This document shows, one piece after another, positions 12,982 through 24,186 of a stretch of 64,000 nucleotides of DNA. The notes under the pieces were generated by a model. The model had not been told where the DNA came from. It saw only the letters and a program-made list of their open reading frames with translations, and did no database searches. Positions within the stretch are counted from its first letter, which is position 1; each line of letters begins with the position of its first letter. This DNA is from Phoronis australis (lineage: Eukaryota; Phoronida; Phoronidae): NCBI GenBank assembly GCA_002633005.1, contig NMRA01000080.1:911202-975201 (forward strand). Direction: 5' to 3'. Position numbers and translations under genes: made by a program.

Positions 12982-14381
12982 AGCTGGCCGGACGGAGCCC
13001 TTATAGCATTGAGGCCGGACTGTGAAATATTCACTTTCGCTAATTAGCGGCGGGCCTGGGATATCATTTTGGTGTTGGAAGATTCTGAGAGATTCAAGTA
13101 GGCTCAATAATTACTAAACATTTGAGTGTGCTGCTTTTTATCGGCAGTTTGTGCTCTTTACGTACGTGAATTACCGACATGTCATGGAGCACTCTGGCTG
13201 AAAGTGTTCAAACTTATAGGCAGAGAAAACCATGAAAACAAGAATTGGTTCCAAAAAAGGCATTAAGAGATGTTAAGGGTTGCTGATCATGTTTCGGTGA
13301 AAGTAAATGATGTTCACGACATACGATCATAGAGATTTTTGCCACTGGACAGCATCCCAGTCATACAATTACACAACTGGCAGACAATGATTAACAGACT
13401 ATAACTAAAAATGATAACTTATGGTCGTGACATGATGTATTTAAACATTTTTGTCCGTTCACGATTTTGTCATGCGTGACCTTTTTCGCCGTATTGAAAA
13501 TCATAATGGAACTCTGTTATCAGTGACTTTAGTCGTTGAATTAATTCTTGTTTTTATCGTTTCCTCTACAAAACATTTGAACAGGACGTCATTATTGCAT
13601 TTTTCTTAATGTTTCATACATTTTGGACTTGAGAGCACTAAATTCTTATTTTAGCACATAAATAGGTAAATAAAAAAACAAGAATGGATCAACTGAAAAT
13701 TTTAGTTAATCCATTCTTGTTGTTTTATTTACCTATTTATATTCTACATTTCGTGAAACAATAGTATCCTTGGGAGGATCTGGATCGTCTTATTTAGTTT
13801 CAGATTTATTTTCTACATTATTTTAGCACGAACGGTGTTCAACAATCGTCACGTCTTGTTTACACTTTAGTCATTAAGGACTGTTTAAAGCTCTAGGATG
13901 CTCAGTGTATCTCTCCAGCGATAACTCAGGCAATCAGTATTCTAGACATGATTTCAAAACATTTCCACGATGGTTTCCATTATGGCGGCAAAAAAACAAA
14001 CACTTGAAATCCATTGTATTGGTTCACGGTCTGACCTGGAGTGTCTTCAATAACATTTTTTACAAAAGCCGATTTACGGGATTGAAAGTACACTTCAGAT
14101 AAGTAAAATACGCCCAATTTCCCCAAAGGTCCTTTATAAAGGCAACATAACCTTTTAAGGTTAATCAACAGAGTAATAACACTATGCTTAGATAGAATGA
14201 AAGTACGTGAGGATATTTTTGCAGATTCTTCGACGGCAGTTGGTTAATCTAAGATACTTAATGAAAGAAACTGAAATAAAATAATGTAACCTACTACCGT
14301 AAATAGTTTGAGAGTCTATCGTTTCAACTACACAGCGATTACTAACGACGTTGCATCTTAATACTAACTCTAACTTTTAGC
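12982..14381. repeat. Tandem 1.3 kb duplication, copy 2
   Basis: Second copy of 11688-12981, roughly 90 percent similar by eye, ending at actaactctaacttttag. It is longer mainly because of the insertion at 13658-13829. Small deletions and substitutions lie throughout. Confidence 0.85.
13658..13829. mobile_element. 172-bp fold-back insertion with 12-bp target duplication
   Basis: Copy 1 of the surrounding duplication reads ttattttagcacgaacgg without interruption. In copy 2 ttattttagcac occurs at 13646-13657 and again at 13818-13829, with new DNA between. The insert starts with a near-perfect inverted repeat of about 28 bp per arm (about 13661-13688 against 13711-13739, containing aataggtaaata and its complement). 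This empty-site comparison supports a non-autonomous element inserted after the tandem duplication. The family is not recognised. Confidence 0.75.
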
Positions 14382-17300
14382 TGTCAATGTTGAATTGCGA
14401 AGCGTTCGGGGTTTAAAAACATTATTGGGCTCATCCCATTTTGAAGTGTTGCCGAACGAGTTAATAATGGTATGAAAAATATAAAGACAAATTTATCACA
14501 AACGTACAAAGAATCCTCATGCAACCGCACATTTCAAAACTCTCAATAATTGAACTCGTTGCTCACCTTGTTCAATCCATGTCCAACTTTTTTGCTCATC
14601 CAAATGAAGTCAGTTGTTGAGAGTCACATCCCAAATGCCCCTTTTCAAGAAGGTGCGACCTGACCAGCTTCAAGCCAGCAACGTTGTGATTTTTGTAGTG
14701 TTTGCCTGATACCACTTTTCAAAAAAATTAACGTGGACTTAACACATGTTATAAAAACAGAGTACTTACATGGTGATGGATCCACAGGAGATGATATGGT
14801 CTCTTTGAAAGGCAGATTCTCACTTGTTCTGGTACTCCACACAATACATAATAGTTCTCGTTGTAGTAGTAATAACGTTTCGTATATAGTAGTAATCGCA
14901 CGTCTCTCTTGTCTCAATAGCAGTAGTTCCCTGTCTGGCAACATTTCGTTGAATATCATTGGCGGGAAATTTAAAAGTCACGTGACAAGAGACTTGGCGC
15001 ACTCTATGTTCTATTAGATGCAATCAATGGGCAGTGCTGACAAACAAAGTTAGGCCACTCCCACCATATAGTTACGTGTGGTGAAGTCCCGCTGAGCGCA
15101 AACCAAATATGGACTTAGGTTCGCAGCATGCGTACCACACGAACAGTTTCTTTTCGGTGAAGTTCGATGGAGCTAAAACATCACAAAAGGCCTTAGGGAG
15201 AAGGGGGGGGGGGGGCGACCATTCAGTGATGACTTATGAATTCATGTTGAGTTTCATTTACCTGTCAGATTGCTTCTGTGTGTGCCTCGGTCATTTACAT
15301 AGCACAAGTATAGCTGTATAAGGAGGGATGGGGGCTGGGGCAGTAGTAGAAAGGGGTTAAAGGTTGGGCCCACAATGGTGGGCAAAAAGTTCATTCAAAT
15401 CGTGAGACTTCTGAAACAAGTGTTTCGCAACGACTCACCGTCGATGATAAATTGACCCTAAGCTTTAACTGTGAGTTTTCTTAGCATTGTTGACTGCCGT
15501 TCCACGAAGTCCACTCTAGTGTCACCGAATCAAATCTTGAAAAAATGTGCGTTATTCCGGCCAGCATTTTTCATGTTCGAGCATTTGTAAAATTTAAGCC
15601 TCTCTTTCTGATGACAGTCTTTGTAGTTTCCGTTAACCTTATTTGGGCGACAAAATGCGTTCAATTATGCCTATTTTTGTGTTAAGCCATTTTTGAGGGG
15701 CTGTGAGGTCCAGTTTGCGAGATGCTGATGATTTCAGACAATATTTCCTTATCAGTTTTCTGTGTGACTAAGGAAATAAAAAAATTAAAAAATTGGGCTT
15801 TTTATTTATTTTTAAGAAACAGGCAATGGAAAGACATACAAAGTCGTATTTTACAACCTTTTTTACAGTCAGTCGGCATTTGTAACTCGTGAACACCATC
15901 GAGGGTCTTCATTAATTTTTGCAAATACATTTCTATGGTTAGGACAATGGTCGACGTCGAACGAATTCTTTGATGATTTGATTACTGCTGTCCCCCATGG
16001 CTGCACTTTCTATAATTTGATTTCTTTGGTGAAATTTCATAAGTTTAGCCAAATAGTTTCTATCTAGGAAACAGTGGGGCATGCATATTCTAAACTGTGC
16101 TGTCCTACCTGATATTTGGCTTGGTGATTTTAAGTACTGTAATGACCTTTAGATAGTGCATAATTCATGAAATTTCATTAAATATCTGATGAATGATTCA
16201 TATCAGCCTTAAAATTTTTGGGCGTTAACCGACTTCATACAACAGCGAGTCGATTTTCTTGAGTGCAGGCGCACATATATATCGCATGTGCTATGGGGAA
16301 AATTTGAAGACTGTATTGGAGCAAAAAAATTTATAAATCGTCTGTGCTTCAAAAATGGTGAATCTAACGGTTTTCTATAGAAATTCTTGAAAAATTCAAA
16401 ATGAATAACTTGTACGTTTGCATCCTCAAAAAGCAGTTTCTTTACGATCTAGTTTCCACCTTTCCGGGTTCTTTAAATTCAATTTGGTAATTTTTTAAAC
16501 TGCTAAAATGTCTAAGCCCTCTGTATGAATTCAACTTTGCAGTGCTCAATACACAAATGGCGTCTATATTCGTTCAAAATCATAGTCTTTAACTCTTCAT
16601 GACTACAAAAATGTCAATACGGGAATTTCGTATTTGCGTAATAATGCGTTTCTGTAATGCTACGGCGTAGTGCCAAGGCTATGTTATCAATACGCTTTTT
16701 GACAATGTTCAACGTTTTCAAACCTTCGCGTTGGTTTTTACTTCACACGTAAATAAGTATTTATGGCTTTTCTGAGCAATCGCTTTTGTCGAAATAATCT
16801 CATTTCACTAGCTTTGCTCGACAGGGCTAAATAAGTTTAGCCAACACTCGCAGTTACTAGATGTAATAGCCTCAAATAAGTAAGTTGGCATGTGCAATGC
16901 ATTTTGACACTTGATATTTCGACTTGTTTTCGTCAGTGCTATAGTTTGCTATGGTTAGAGCAAAAATGGTTGACATCTATGTATACCATACCCTAGGCTA
17001 TGTTTATACAGATTGAGAGACTGTCACATTAGATTTAAACAATTCAGTTATCAGGAAACCTGTGCTTTATTATTTCACAGCTTTCACAAGTTGTTATTTA
17101 GTCCTAGGACTCTTTTGTACCTTCTTGAATAATCATCTGTGTCCGTGCTAAGAATTTGCTGATGTGGCCTCAGCTCACGCTATTTGGCCTTATTTCCAAC
17201 GAGGCTGAAAGAGGCTTGTGCTTTCCGACAAGACAAAAACTGGGAAAACAATACTATTTTGTAGCGAGTTCAAGTGAAAGCTTGCCCTCTGTAGCAGTGC

Positions 17301-19077
17301 GGAAGAAAGAAAATGAAGATCCTACTGCAAAATTTCCCTGTTTAGGCAAAGTATTGTATTTTATGGGAACACGAAACATGCAACCATTCGAAATGCCTAT
17401 ATTAGTCTTTAAAACCATAGCATTCTTTGGATATGGCAGTCAATATTTTTCTTGTGATTTCTGTAAATTAGCATGATCTGTACCTTTGTAGAGACCTGTA
17501 GAAAAAATATCCTTCGGTGGAGAAATTAAATAAGTCACCCTTCCGCAGAAATATCCCATAGAATGTCACCCTTCAGTAGGAAAATCACATATAAAGTCAC
17601 CGCTATCGTGGCGGGATGAAGTATACGGAAACTGATGCACGGTTCAAGCCAACAAACATTACAGTTCACTATAAGTTTTTAGTATTTTAATACCACTAAA
17701 ACAGATTTTTGAGAAAAATTTGCTTCGGAAAAGTATGTCTCAAAAAATTAGAAAGCGGCGTGTGCACGTTTCATGAGTATACTGTTTTCAAGTCGAAGCT
17801 TCAGTTCTCTTTGTTACAAAAGGCAGAAACTTATGCGAGAAAATGACGTTTATTAGACTATTCTTCACTTAAACGGGTGTTAACATGCAAGATCAGTGTC
17901 AGTTGACTCCTGGATTTTGCATGCACTCCAGCTAATCATTAGTTTTACAACGAGATGAGGAGCAGAACTACCTTGGCAGTGTGTCATTTTGAGTTCTATA
18001 TGAGGTTAACCTGCAGCTGTTCCAAGCAGTATTTGACGCTAGCTTACTGTGAAGAGGACGATTTTGGCAATTATTTTTCTCTGATGATATTTTATGATAA
18101 TGAGTTTATTGCTCAATAAGCTGTTAGTGTTACGCCAGTTTCCACTTCAAAATGATTTGGATGTCGAGAAAACAAATTAAGGACGGGTAAAAATACACGC
18201 AAGTACAGCACATCTCTCTGGTTTACGCTATCGTGTTTCTGTCCGCTGAAATAGCTGCCGGTATTTCCATCACTGAAAAATGTTTGACTGTGTTATTCAA
18301 GTGAATTTAATACAACTTAAGCACTAGTCACCACTGGTGGATTTAGAATGTAAAAAGTTGTAAATAAGTATTTTCTGACAGGTTCGACAAGGTGGTTAAC
18401 TGTTGCATCACAAGTTTGCCTGAAGTTTAATTGGTAAAATTCAGGCAAACTACCACGGATAAAGCTTTTTAATGTGGTAGTTGTAAGGCCTAAGTGCACC
18501 AAAATACAGTACCGGGTGCTAACAAACAGAAAAAATTCCATTGATGATAGTAGTGGGTTTTATACGGAAATGTCGATATTTGTCTTACTCTGCATGCAAT
18601 TTTATCAATAATTTGAAGAAGACGTCAATTTTTGACCCAGTTTTTTACTTGTATGCCATCTGCAGATGACAGTAGTCTTCGAGGGCTTCTTCTGGCGGAA
18701 GTGGAAACATATGGAGGAGTCGTGGTTTTGGAACTGGCCTTTGAAACGAAAGATTTTCTAAATTTGGGATCACAAATTCTCAGTGTGAAGAAAATCTGAA
18801 CAGAACAGATGGTCTTAAATGTTATACTCCAGTTCTCTTTTGAAACAACTGTGAAGTACCGCAATCCAATTTTCATTTGAAAACTGGTGGTCGCAAAAAC
18901 TGCAGAAGGAGCCAACTCACATGAGTCGCACTGTGTGGGACTGACTTGGCCACTTAAACTTTTGCAGCAACCATTTTGCCTTAACTAACGTAATTGAAAC
19001 TGTGGTTCATCTGCTGATAGTGGAAATAATTCGTTGTGTGTTAAAGATAATCAGCTTGAACATTTCATTCACTTCAG
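14382..19077. other. Long stretch without a supported gene
   Basis: Nothing here is supported as a gene. Weak candidates: (a) a minus-strand ORF from 14959 ending at a good donor, gtaagtac, near 14753; (b) a plus-strand stretch after an acceptor-like ctgcag near 18664, open to a stop near 18800; (c) a 106-codon plus-strand ORF at 17156-17476. None has a recognisable domain or a linked exon. If the plus gene at 19078 has upstream exons they should lie in or before this stretch. A run of 13 G at 15203-15215 is present. Confidence 0.35.
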
Positions 19078-22000
19078 GTGTCCGAAGCTGCGGGCAACGC
19101 CACCTCTGGTTCAAAGACACAACTGAGCTCAGAAGCAGGCAAGCTTCTGAAGGACTTGGGAATCCCTCCAGCAGGTTAGTACTTTTTGGTAATGCTGGTG
19201 TGTCAAAACAACTTGCAAACATTACAGATTCTCTTCTTTGAGACTGGGTGCAGGGAGCCATGAATTGACAGGTCTTCAATTAGAGCTGGCTCTATCATCT
19301 GAATTATTGCGTTCTGGTCATTGGGTATTATAAGATCTTATCAAGCCTTGCTGGAACTTGTTAATAGCCATTTTTCGATATGGCATCGACGCCATAAGAT
19401 ATTCATTGTCGCTAGATGGCGATAGTGTAAATGGAAGACATTGTTAAGCATCTTCAGCTCAGGCTGGCTCCGTGACATGCTTTGTACAGTGATGCTCAGA
19501 TGATGTAGTCAATGATACGTGCTAACGTCATTCGATTTACACTAAGGTCTCATTCAAACTGCTTCAAGATGGGGGGGAATTACCTTTGTCTGCATCACCT
19601 CTTGGCAAACCTAGCCAGTGTCAAATTGCTTAATGACATAATTATGATTCACAGGCAGGCATTGACCCTGGTTAATTGTCAACTGTTGCAGTAGTACATT
19701 TCCACTGCCTATTTGCTTTTGTTGAATTGTCCAGTGGAACTGATTTCATCTGTTTTCCTGATAAGGAAAATAGTCTGCATCTGTAACGTAGTACCCATGT
19801 CATGCTCAGAATTCCTTCTGACTGAAATTCAACAGATGTTAAGTCACTAATAAAAATAAAATAAGTAATGCCAAAGTTTATACTAAGAGGACCTGTGCTT
19901 ATTAGTCACTCTGCGTCACGGAAGACAAGCCCTCAAGCTAAAACGAACAATATGGTTGTCAAGGGTGTAAATTACTAGAGCCATTACTGACTTAAAACAG
20001 ACGTTAAAATTTTAAGTAAAAGATAACGTGTCAATGAGCTGGATGGCAGATCAGTGATATTTCAGTGCCTAGGTCAGCTTGGTTTAGTACTCTAAATCTT
20101 AGCTTAATATTTACATCTTCAGTGAATTTGAATGCAGTGTGGACTTCCCAGTGGGACTGGAATGGACTGAACATTTTTTCTCTGCTGTGCATTTGCATTG
20201 GAAATGTGATTATACTTCATCATTTGACACATGACTCCTTTATAACCTTGTGTCTAGGTGAGGCAGCTTCTACAGTCGCCGCCTCTGCCGCAGACCCGGC
20301 ACAACAGTGCAGTCAGCATGTGGGAACCTCGCAAGCGCCAGGCTCCACGGTACAGGTCACACCAAGGTATGTAGTGGCTAAGCCCAGATTGCACAGGTGT
20401 CATGGCCGACCTGATATTTATTAAGTGGTGTTAAATGTTGTTTTACGACATCTGTGTGCTTACAAGTCGTGCTTGTAATTGACTAAATTGTTCTTAATCT
20501 TTGATTTTGTGGAGAAATTTAACAAAACAGAATTTCACTTCTCAATTGTCTTGTGTGCTAGATAAGCAAAGAACTGCCTTAAGCTGCCTGAATCAAAAGT
20601 TGGCTTTTGATGGAAGCCGTTTTTATCTCGTCTTTAACAAACTTTCCTACAAAGTAGTAATCTGTGAATGTGTTTATTGTGATTGCAGCCCACGTACACA
20701 GAGGAAGCTGATGATGTCAAAGATATCACAGACTGACATCCCTCCCAAGGAACTGGTGTCATACTCCAAGACAACACAAACGGTGCAACAACTGCCAGGG
20801 AGGGAGGGTAAGTCTTTGATGCAACGGCGTGCTGAACTTTAACCTCAGGGTTCTCTAATCGTGACTGAAAGGTTTGTCCATAGAGACGGTTGGAGTTTAC
20901 GAAACGGTTTTAGTTTCAGTCAAAGAAAGAAGTTCATTGGACACTTTGTTTGAGCAGACAAGTAAAGAGCATGAAAACTATTTTCTAATGAATTAAATTC
21001 GTCAAATTCAAGGAATACAGGTGAAGAACGCTGTTTGTTTATTATTTGTGATCAGTTTTACTGGTTTCTGGTTGTTGGCATTTGTTACGAAGTATTTTTT
21101 GCTTTCAAGCTCATATTGAATTGTTGCTTGCATAAATAAAACTTAATCAGAAATAAACAGAGAAGGGCTTTCTCACCATAAGAACTTTCTGTCACCCACA
21201 GACAACAATTTCCCCAGCATGACTGCCGTGAGTGTGCATAGTTAAAGCTGCATAATAATAATAATAATAATAANATGAATTGAATTCGTCAAATTCAATA
21301 CAAGTGGAGAACGCTGTTTGTTAGTTATTTGGTTTCAGGTTGTTGGCATTTGTTCTGAAGTATTTTTGCTTTCAAGTTCCTTTTGAATTTAGCTTGCATG
21401 AATAAAACTTAATCAGAAATAAACAGAGAAGGGCTTTCTCACCATAAGAACTTTCTGTCACCACAGACAACAATTTCCCCAGCATGACTGCCGTGAGTAT
21501 GCATAGCTAAAGCTGCAACCTGCATTGCCCGCCCACGTGTCCCGTAAATGTCAATCGCTTTTGACTCTAACCACAGCATTTTTTTGTGAAAAAACACAGG
21601 CAACCATAGCAGTGACGAAAATAAGTCAAAATATTGCTTGTTCAAATCACAAAATGCTGTACGTACGCCAGTTCAGAATAGTCTCACAAATCTCGTTAGT
21701 CTGCGTTAGCCAGTGAGTGGCCAGCCGGGAAGGACATTTTTAGTTAATAGACGCAAATCTGAGTAAAAGTCAAAACCAAGGTTTGGGAAGTTTGTTATCA
21801 ACGTCGGTAGAGGGCTCAATAAGTACTGAAAATAAACAACTTTTTAGCGCTATGGCGTAGCACTAAAAAGGCAAAAATCATAGCAAACAGGTAGAAAAAA
21901 AGTAATGATCCGTTGACACGTATGCTATCCCAAACAACATATTGCGTATATACATCTTCAAATATTCTCATTATGCGTGGCAGGACAATGTGTTCTCCAT

Positions 22001-22872
22001 ATCTTGGACGGCGCAGCACTGAAAAAAGGGAGGACTAAAGCCCCCACAACCCCCCTGTGGTGCGCTGCCTATAGACCACGTGCGGCGTAGCACTGAGAAC
22101 AGTGGGGGGGGGCTATACCCCCAGCCCCCTATGGTGCGCCGCCCATACCTATTCATCAAAGTGATCCAACTCTTTAGGATGTACTATATGGTAAAAGTGC
22201 AGATCCAACTAAGATTTTGTCACCAATGCCACCTGTAGGAGCTAATGTACTGTTTTTGCGATGTATGGTAATTTCTGCACACCATACTGAATGGAAAGTA
22301 GTAGTAGTGCTTTTATGTCGTGTCATATAAAATACAAACTAAAAATACAATATTCAATTAGAGAGGTCTCTATAAAGGATTTACAGACCGCTGACCCCCG
22401 GGTCACCTATAATTTATACAAATCTTATTATAAACAAATAATAAATACAGTAAATATGGCGAAGAATAAAGAGACAGGGCAATAAAATTTTCATTCATGA
22501 ACAAATTAATATTAATAACGACAAGAGTTTAATATAATAACAACGAATAACATATTGTCCTAGTTGGATGGCAGCTGAATTCTTACACATAGTTACAAGC
22601 ATAGCAGTTGACAATAATGAACAGTTGACCATGGTAGGTCTATCAGTCCCGGTGTACCTGTTTTATGCCAAATTATATTCAGCGCTCAAGCTTATTTGCC
22701 AACTATAGCCGAAGAGATTTCTTTTCCTGTTGTTCTGTGTGAACTTTGTCCTTGTTTTCTCCGATTCACTCACCGAGTTGTTGAAATTTTTCCCGCAGGT
22801 TTTCTACCTAAAATCGAAACCAAAATGCTGCAAAAGGAGCTGCCCACAACAATAGATGTTAGTCAAGGATGA
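19078..22872 (+). CDS. 3' exons of an unidentified multi-exon gene
   Basis: Four splice-bounded segments read through in frame: 19078-19174 (cttcag acceptor, gttagt donor), 20258-20366 (tctag, gtatgt), 20689-20807 (ttgcag, gtaagt), then a last exon from 22799 (cccgcag). Phases match at each junction (1, 2, 1). The peptide starts VSEAAGNATSG, includes GKLLKDLGIPPA, an Ala/Ser/Gln-rich linker, then TQRKLMMSKISQTDIPPKE and LVSYSKTTQTVQQLPGREG. Joined directly to 22799 it ends GFLPKIETKML...IDVSQG and stops at 22870-22872. Including the 26-nt microexon gives a different end. I do not recognise the family. The segment looks like a low-complexity linker with one conserved-looking basic block. The 5' part is missing or unrecognised upstream. 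The gene converges on the minus-strand STAND gene. Confidence 0.6.
20985..21245 (+). repeat. Duplicated block carrying the microexon, copy 1
   Basis: Shares with 21275-21510 the succession aattcgtcaaattcaa, gaacgctgtttgtt, ggttgttggcatttgtt, aacttaatcagaaataaac and agaagggctttctcacc, ending just past the microexon. The copies differ by several indels, so they are not an identical read-through. Confidence 0.85.
21202..21227 (+). CDS. 26-nt candidate microexon, copy 1
   Basis: Bounded by acccacag and the strong donor gtgagtgtg. After the preceding exon (ending in phase 1) it reads DNNFPSMTA and ends in phase 0. Inclusion shifts the last exon from the GFLPKIETKML frame to VFYLKSKPKCC, stopping at 22853-22855. 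Inclusion of both copies would hit a stop at once, so they would have to be mutually exclusive. That it is an exon at all is inferred from splice sites, identical preservation in both copies, and frame. Confidence 0.45.
21274..21274. other. Ambiguous base N at end of (ATA)n tract
   Basis: A single N follows an ataataataataataa run and directly precedes the second copy of the microexon block. It is a likely assembly or polishing junction. Confidence 0.95.
21275..21510 (+). repeat. Duplicated block carrying the microexon, copy 2
   Basis: Second copy of 20985-21245, starting immediately after the ambiguous base N at 21274. It may be a genuine tandem duplication or two uncollapsed haplotypes joined during assembly. 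Confidence 0.8.
21467..21492 (+). CDS. 26-nt candidate microexon, copy 2
   Basis: Identical in all 26 bases to 21202-21227, with acceptor accacag and donor gtgagtatg. The surrounding intron has diverged noticeably, which is what selection on an exon, or a recent haplotype difference, could produce. Confidence 0.42.
22006..22146 (+). mobile_element. Twin-unit GC-rich fold-back repeat
   Basis: Two head-to-tail units of about 70 bp, each starting like ggcgcagcactga, passing through a G-run then a C-run (ggggggggctataccccc), and ending like ggtgcgccgccc. Each unit can fold on itself. The same element occurs at 27595-27700 (inverted), 61640-61710 (one unit) and 63768-63912. No coding capacity; a non-autonomous dispersed element of unknown family. 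Confidence 0.75.
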
Positions 22873-23342
22873 CCGTTTTGCGCATGTTGGTCGAAAACCA
22901 TGCCTGGGTAACATTTCGTGGCATAAATGTCAATTATGTTAACAGGTTACCCGAACTAGACGGCTCACGTCACAAACTATAGCACGGACTCAAACATTAT
23001 GACTAACATATCCATAAAGCAAAGCTCTCGAACTCACGTCCCCTAAGAAGATGGGCTCAAGGATCGCAAACACGGCTTCGTTACGTACAAACACTTCACA
23101 AGGACTTTTCGGTTCTCATTTGGTAGTGGATGTGTATCCGCGAGTCTTGCTATCTGGATGCTTAAAGCTGTGAATCGATGAACCGAGTTTACATGCACGT
23201 GAGCTGTGTTTATAAGTGAAGGACTACCATGCCGAAGCACTTGTACCGTGTGGATCGGGTAGGCTGATTAGGCACTATTTTGCAGGTATCAGCTTGAAAC
23301 TGGATGGAAAACAGATATTGTGTAACCGGAACAATATATCGC
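22873..23342. other. Convergent intergenic space (3' UTRs)
   Basis: Lies between the stop of the plus-strand gene and the stop of the minus-strand STAND gene. It should hold the 3' UTRs of both. I see no clear canonical AATAAA in a convincing position for either strand. Confidence 0.4.
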
Positions 23343-24142
23343 TTATACCAGAACACGTTGAACATGCATAGGCAGTTGGATATCGGTGGATGAGTCCATG
23401 TAACAATGTGTTGCTAAAGAAATGTCTATAATGACCTGTTTCATCAGCTCAGGAGAGTCACCGTGCTTCTCTTGAATGGCGTTGCAATGAACAAGCCCAT
23501 CTTGGACGTTACCAAGCGACATGCACAACATGGCGGCATGGATGTGAAGTGTTTCATCGTCAGGGTGTTCTCGGCAAAGTTTGGAAACAAGAACGTAGCC
23601 ATCTTGAAAGCGTCCTATTTTCGAGTGACCATATTTTGGATACAAAGTGCGCTCCAAAGTCTGAAAAATAATGAAACCGTGCAAGTACTGTGCAAACATT
23701 AAAATTATGTCACCGAATCTATTGCCAGAGCTTTAGTTTAGCAATGCAAGGAACGATACCAGCTAGATTACCGCACACCAATGTTAGATCCGAAACAGCT
23801 AATCCATTCAGGAACACTAGGACCTCGCTAAAAAGCAAGACTTCGCGAGATTACGTGAGACATTGCCGTGTATTATAAATCAGAACACGGACTTGGACTA
23901 GATTTTAGCTAGGTCCTAGCGTAGGTCCTAAGTGTTACTGAACGCACGCCTGGTTACTTTCTGACATTGAATGTGAGAACAGTGTCGATCAATTTTAAGT
24001 TCCATTTCTTCAAAACGATTTGGAATAATAAATAATCGTGAAACGACAAAATCATACTTCTTTCAAAAACCTCATTACGGTTATCGCTAACAAATGTTCA
24101 CAAATACGTTTTTGTTTTATTAAGACTTGCAATCTACATCGA

Positions 24143-24186
<44 letters not shown>

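Noticed and set aside
14645-15017. Overlapping ORFs on both strands with a gtaagt donor on the minus strand
   Set aside because: Leu-rich translation with no acceptor partner, no family and no conserved motif; kept only as a weak mention.
17156-17476. 106-codon plus-strand ORF
   Set aside because: No domain, no splice partner, and nothing ties it to the plus-strand gene starting at 19078.
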